32,323 bases of DNA from Prevotella sp. Lineage in GTDB: Bacteria > Bacteroidota > Bacteroidia > Bacteroidales > Bacteroidaceae. Below, piece after piece: positions 30,222-32,323 of this stretch. The stretch lies in assembly GCA_017940545.1 (NCBI GenBank), contig JAGAYI010000060.1:1-32323 (forward strand), given 5' to 3'. The notes beneath the pieces are model-generated. The model was not told the origin of the DNA. It did no database searches and saw nothing but the letters and a program-made list of their open reading frames with translations. The position numbers and the translations under genes are program-made. The first letter of the stretch is position 1. The number at the start of each line of letters is the position of its first letter.

Positions 30222-32323
30222 ATGAAACAACAAACATTCAGACGACAACTGTGGCTACAGCTTCTGATGCTGCTCATCCCCTTAGGGGCATGGGCACAGA
30301 CAACAAGGGAAGAAAAGCAACTACAGTTTGGAAAGCAAGTGATAACCGTCGCAAGCGACGAGGTTATCACGTTTAAGGACCCCAAAGTCGATACTGACTA
30401 TACGGGGCAAACGAGTGAGAACGCCCAGTCGCTCACCGTTTTCCAGCCTAAAGAGGCTGGCATGTCCGTGCAAATCACCTTTGAGTCGATGAACATGGGC
30501 GGAGGCGGCAACTACTATTCGTTTGCCAACGTGTATAGTGGAGACCCCGATGCCGACAACACATTCTCATGGGCTACGCAGACAACCGAGGTGCCCACAT
30601 CATTTTCAGAGAGCAATCTGCCTTCGGGTAACATCCTCCGTGCATATCCAAATGAAAAAGGAAAGACATATACCAACGAGACCTATACCTCGGCAGCTGC
30701 CGACGGCTCACTGTCTGTGGGTTTCGCCTATCGCTATGCTTACAGCTGCACAGGTTGGGTGGCCAAAGTCAAGGTGGTGAAACTGGAGAACATGACCATT
30801 ACAGGTGCTGGAAGCAACTACGACGGTATCGGTGGTACGCTTACCACCAAGCAGAACGTAGCCCTTGCCAATGCCTTTGTAACGGCTACGGGTGTGATGA
30901 ACCCTGACAACGTAACGGGTATCTACTTCACCATGACCAAGAACGAGGGTGTGGTCAGCCCCACGGCCCTGAAACTCTATAAAGGCGACAAACAGGTGCC
31001 GGCAACGGTCGAAGCCGATGGCGACAACTACAAGTTCGTGCTCAACGAGGCACCTGCCGACGGTACTACAACGTTCACCATCAAGGGCGACTTCCTCGGC
31101 ACGGCCGCCGTGGGTGCCAAAGTGCAGGTAGATATAACGAAGCTCACCACCGTGGGTCAGCCCAATGGTGTGAGCCCCTTCACGGCTGGCACATCCGTCG
31201 TGATTACCAACCCCGCGCTGGTGCTGATGAGCAGCACGCCGCAGACCGTCACCGTGGGCGAGACGCCCCTGCAGTTCTACGACGAGGGTGGCAAGCAGGG
31301 CGGCATCGTCTCCAAGACCAACGGTCAGGTGACGTTCCTCCCGGGTGTGGAAGGAAAGAAGGTGATGGTTGACTTCACCAAGAACGAAATCTGGCACGGC
31401 ACGCTAAACAACCAAGAGCTGCGCATCTACAACGGCACGGAAGTAAACGAGGCCAACCGCATCAAGACCTTACAAAAGGGTGAGACGGGCATTGTTCGTT
31501 CCACTGCCGAAGACGGTTCGCTGACCGTAGTGCTCTTCAGCAATGCCGGTAACGATGTGGCAGCCAATGGTTTCGAGGCCACCGTCAGTCTCTTCACCCC
31601 GCAGGCTATGGACTTCAACGGCATGACCACCACTGCTGCCTCTACTGAAACCGTGGCCGCCGGCGATGCCGACCAGGACATGCTGACCATCAACGTCAAG
31701 ACCCTGAACACCGAGCCCGCCATGCAGGTGACGAAGATGGTCTTCAGCGCCGGCGAGACAGCAGCCCTCGTCAGCAAGGCTTCGCTCTACTTTGGCACCG
31801 TAAAGGTTGGTGAGACCGTCGTCGAAGGTACAGCCTTCGACATCACCCTCACCACGCCGCAGGCTTTGGTTGAGGGCGACAACCTATTCACCTTGAAATA
31901 CACCATCAGCGACGAGGCCCTGAACGACAAGACGGTGAGCGCCCTGCTCACCAGCGTCACCGCACTGGTGAACAATGCCGAGAAAACGGAGACCATTACA
32001 GCCGAGGCAGTGACACGCACGGTGAAGAACATCGCCATATCGCATGCCGACCAGGGTTCGGTCACCAAGACGGTGAACGGTTCCATAGCCTTCGAGACGA
32101 AAACCACCAGCGAATACTCTACCCGCTACGAATATGGTACCGATACCCGTACCAACATCTTCATCCCGAAGCACGAGGGCAAGATCTGCCAGATTGACTT
32201 CTCTGCCTTCGATGTCTATTATTCCAGCAGCAGCTATGGCTCAAAGGCCAAGTTTGCCATCTATGCCGGACAGGGGACTACTGGCGAACTGCTTTGGGAG
32301 CTCAACGACGCTTCACTGCAGAA
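30222..32323 (+). CDS. Large secreted protein under B12 riboswitch 2 (3' end outside window)
   Basis: About 700 codons are open to the right edge. The start MKQQTFRRQLWLQLLMLLIP then LGAWAQ is a signal peptide; an ATG two codons earlier is an alternative. The N-terminal ~165 residues form a beta-sandwich of CUB-like pattern (IYNGTE/VYSGD-type segments, TAEDGSLTV/AAADGSLSV). A second such copy lies at about 350-460. Between and after them are segments like those N-terminal to BNR/sialidase repeats (VNPDNVTGIYFTMTKNEG, LVEGDNLFTLKYTISDEA). It is probably a surface or exported adhesin-like protein linked to B12 uptake through the riboswitch. Specific function is unknown. Confidence 0.75.
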   Translation, partial: MKQQTFRRQLWLQLLMLLIPLGAWAQTTREEKQLQFGKQVITVASDEVITFKDPKVDTDYTGQTSENAQSLTVFQPKEAGMSVQITFESMNMGGGGNYYSFANVYSGDPDADNTFSWATQTTEVPTSFSESNLPSGNILRAYPNEKGKTYTNETYTSAAADGSLSVGFAYRYAYSCTGWVAKVKVVKLENMTITGAGSNYDGIGGTLTTKQNVALANAFVTATGVMNPDNVTGIYFTMTKNEGVVSPTALKLYKGDKQVPATVEADGDNYKFVLNEAPADGTTTFTIKGDFLGTAAVGAKVQVDITKLTTVGQPNGVSPFTAGTSVVITNPALVLMSSTPQTVTVGETPLQFYDEGGKQGGIVSKTNGQVTFLPGVEGKKVMVDFTKNEIWHGTLNNQELRIYNGTEVNEANRIKTLQKGETGIVRSTAEDGSLTVVLFSNAGNDVAANGFEATVSLFTPQAMDFNGMTTTAASTETVAAGDADQDMLTINVKTLNTEPAMQVTKMVFSAGETAALVSKASLYFGTVKVGETVVEGTAFDITLTTPQALVEGDNLFTLKYTISDEALNDKTVSALLTSVTALVNNAEKTETITAEAVTRTVKNIAISHADQGSVTKTVNGSIAFETKTTSEYSTRYEYGTDTRTNIFIPKHEGKICQIDFSAFDVYYSSSSYGSKAKFAIYAGQGTTGELLWELNDASLQ

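Overview
The window looks like a chromosomal segment of a Bacteroidales bacterium, most likely Prevotella or a close relative (Prevotellaceae). The evidence is repeated promoters of the Bacteroidetes type (TTTG-N19/20-TAnnTTTG), lipoproteins with acidic stretches after the lipid-modified Cys, a BtuB/BtuG/BtuH-type vitamin B12 locus behind cobalamin riboswitches, the gene order sppA-lpxK-punA-thiL, and secreted proteins ending in short Gly/Lys-rich tails. No insertion sequence, integrase, CRISPR array or rRNA was found; there is one tRNA (Phe).

Layout. 1-3.4 kb (minus strand): a visibly A+T-richer block that reads as a small RiPP (ribosomally made, modified peptide) operon. In transcription order it holds an 89-aa acidic protein, a 41-aa Cys-containing precursor candidate (2572-2697, found by reading the minus strand), a radical SAM/SPASM maturase with an N-terminal PqqD-like region, an amidohydrolase, a small membrane protein and the start of a zinc-ribbon protein that leaves the window. 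3.4-6.1 kb (minus): a small secreted protein, then an operon of lipoprotein, HTH-like protein and transmembrane Ser/Thr kinase. 6.1-11.0 kb: guaA and a MurU-like nucleotidyltransferase; an outer-membrane barrel protein on the other strand; and a fusion of an AmgK-like sugar kinase to the C-terminal domain of RapZ, preceded by a 62-aa membrane protein. This points to peptidoglycan amino-sugar recycling. A candidate small RNA with its own promoter and terminator lies at 11.1-11.2 kb. 11.4-13.4 kb: groES-groEL behind a sigma-54-like element inside a dyad.

13.5-20.2 kb (mostly plus): sppA, lpxK, punA, thiL, tRNA-Phe, a type II pantothenate kinase, and a convergent HD-domain hydrolase. 20.3-22.0 kb (minus): a secreted protein with two tandem LamG-like domains. 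22.0-22.65 kb: a gene-free spacer built of short tandem repeats (22-bp and 9-bp units), followed by a small alarmone synthetase. The 22-bp unit has close relatives near 6.2 kb.

23.8-32.3 kb (plus): a vitamin B12 acquisition locus. Riboswitch 1 precedes btuB, a BtuG-like propeller lipoprotein with an extra C-terminal domain, a BtuH-like DUF4465 lipoprotein and a free-standing copy of that C-terminal domain. Riboswitch 2 then controls a large secreted protein cut by the window edge. The points of most interest are the RiPP operon and its precursor, the AmgK-RapZ fusion, the candidate sRNA, the sigma-54-like groES promoter and the two-riboswitch B12 locus.
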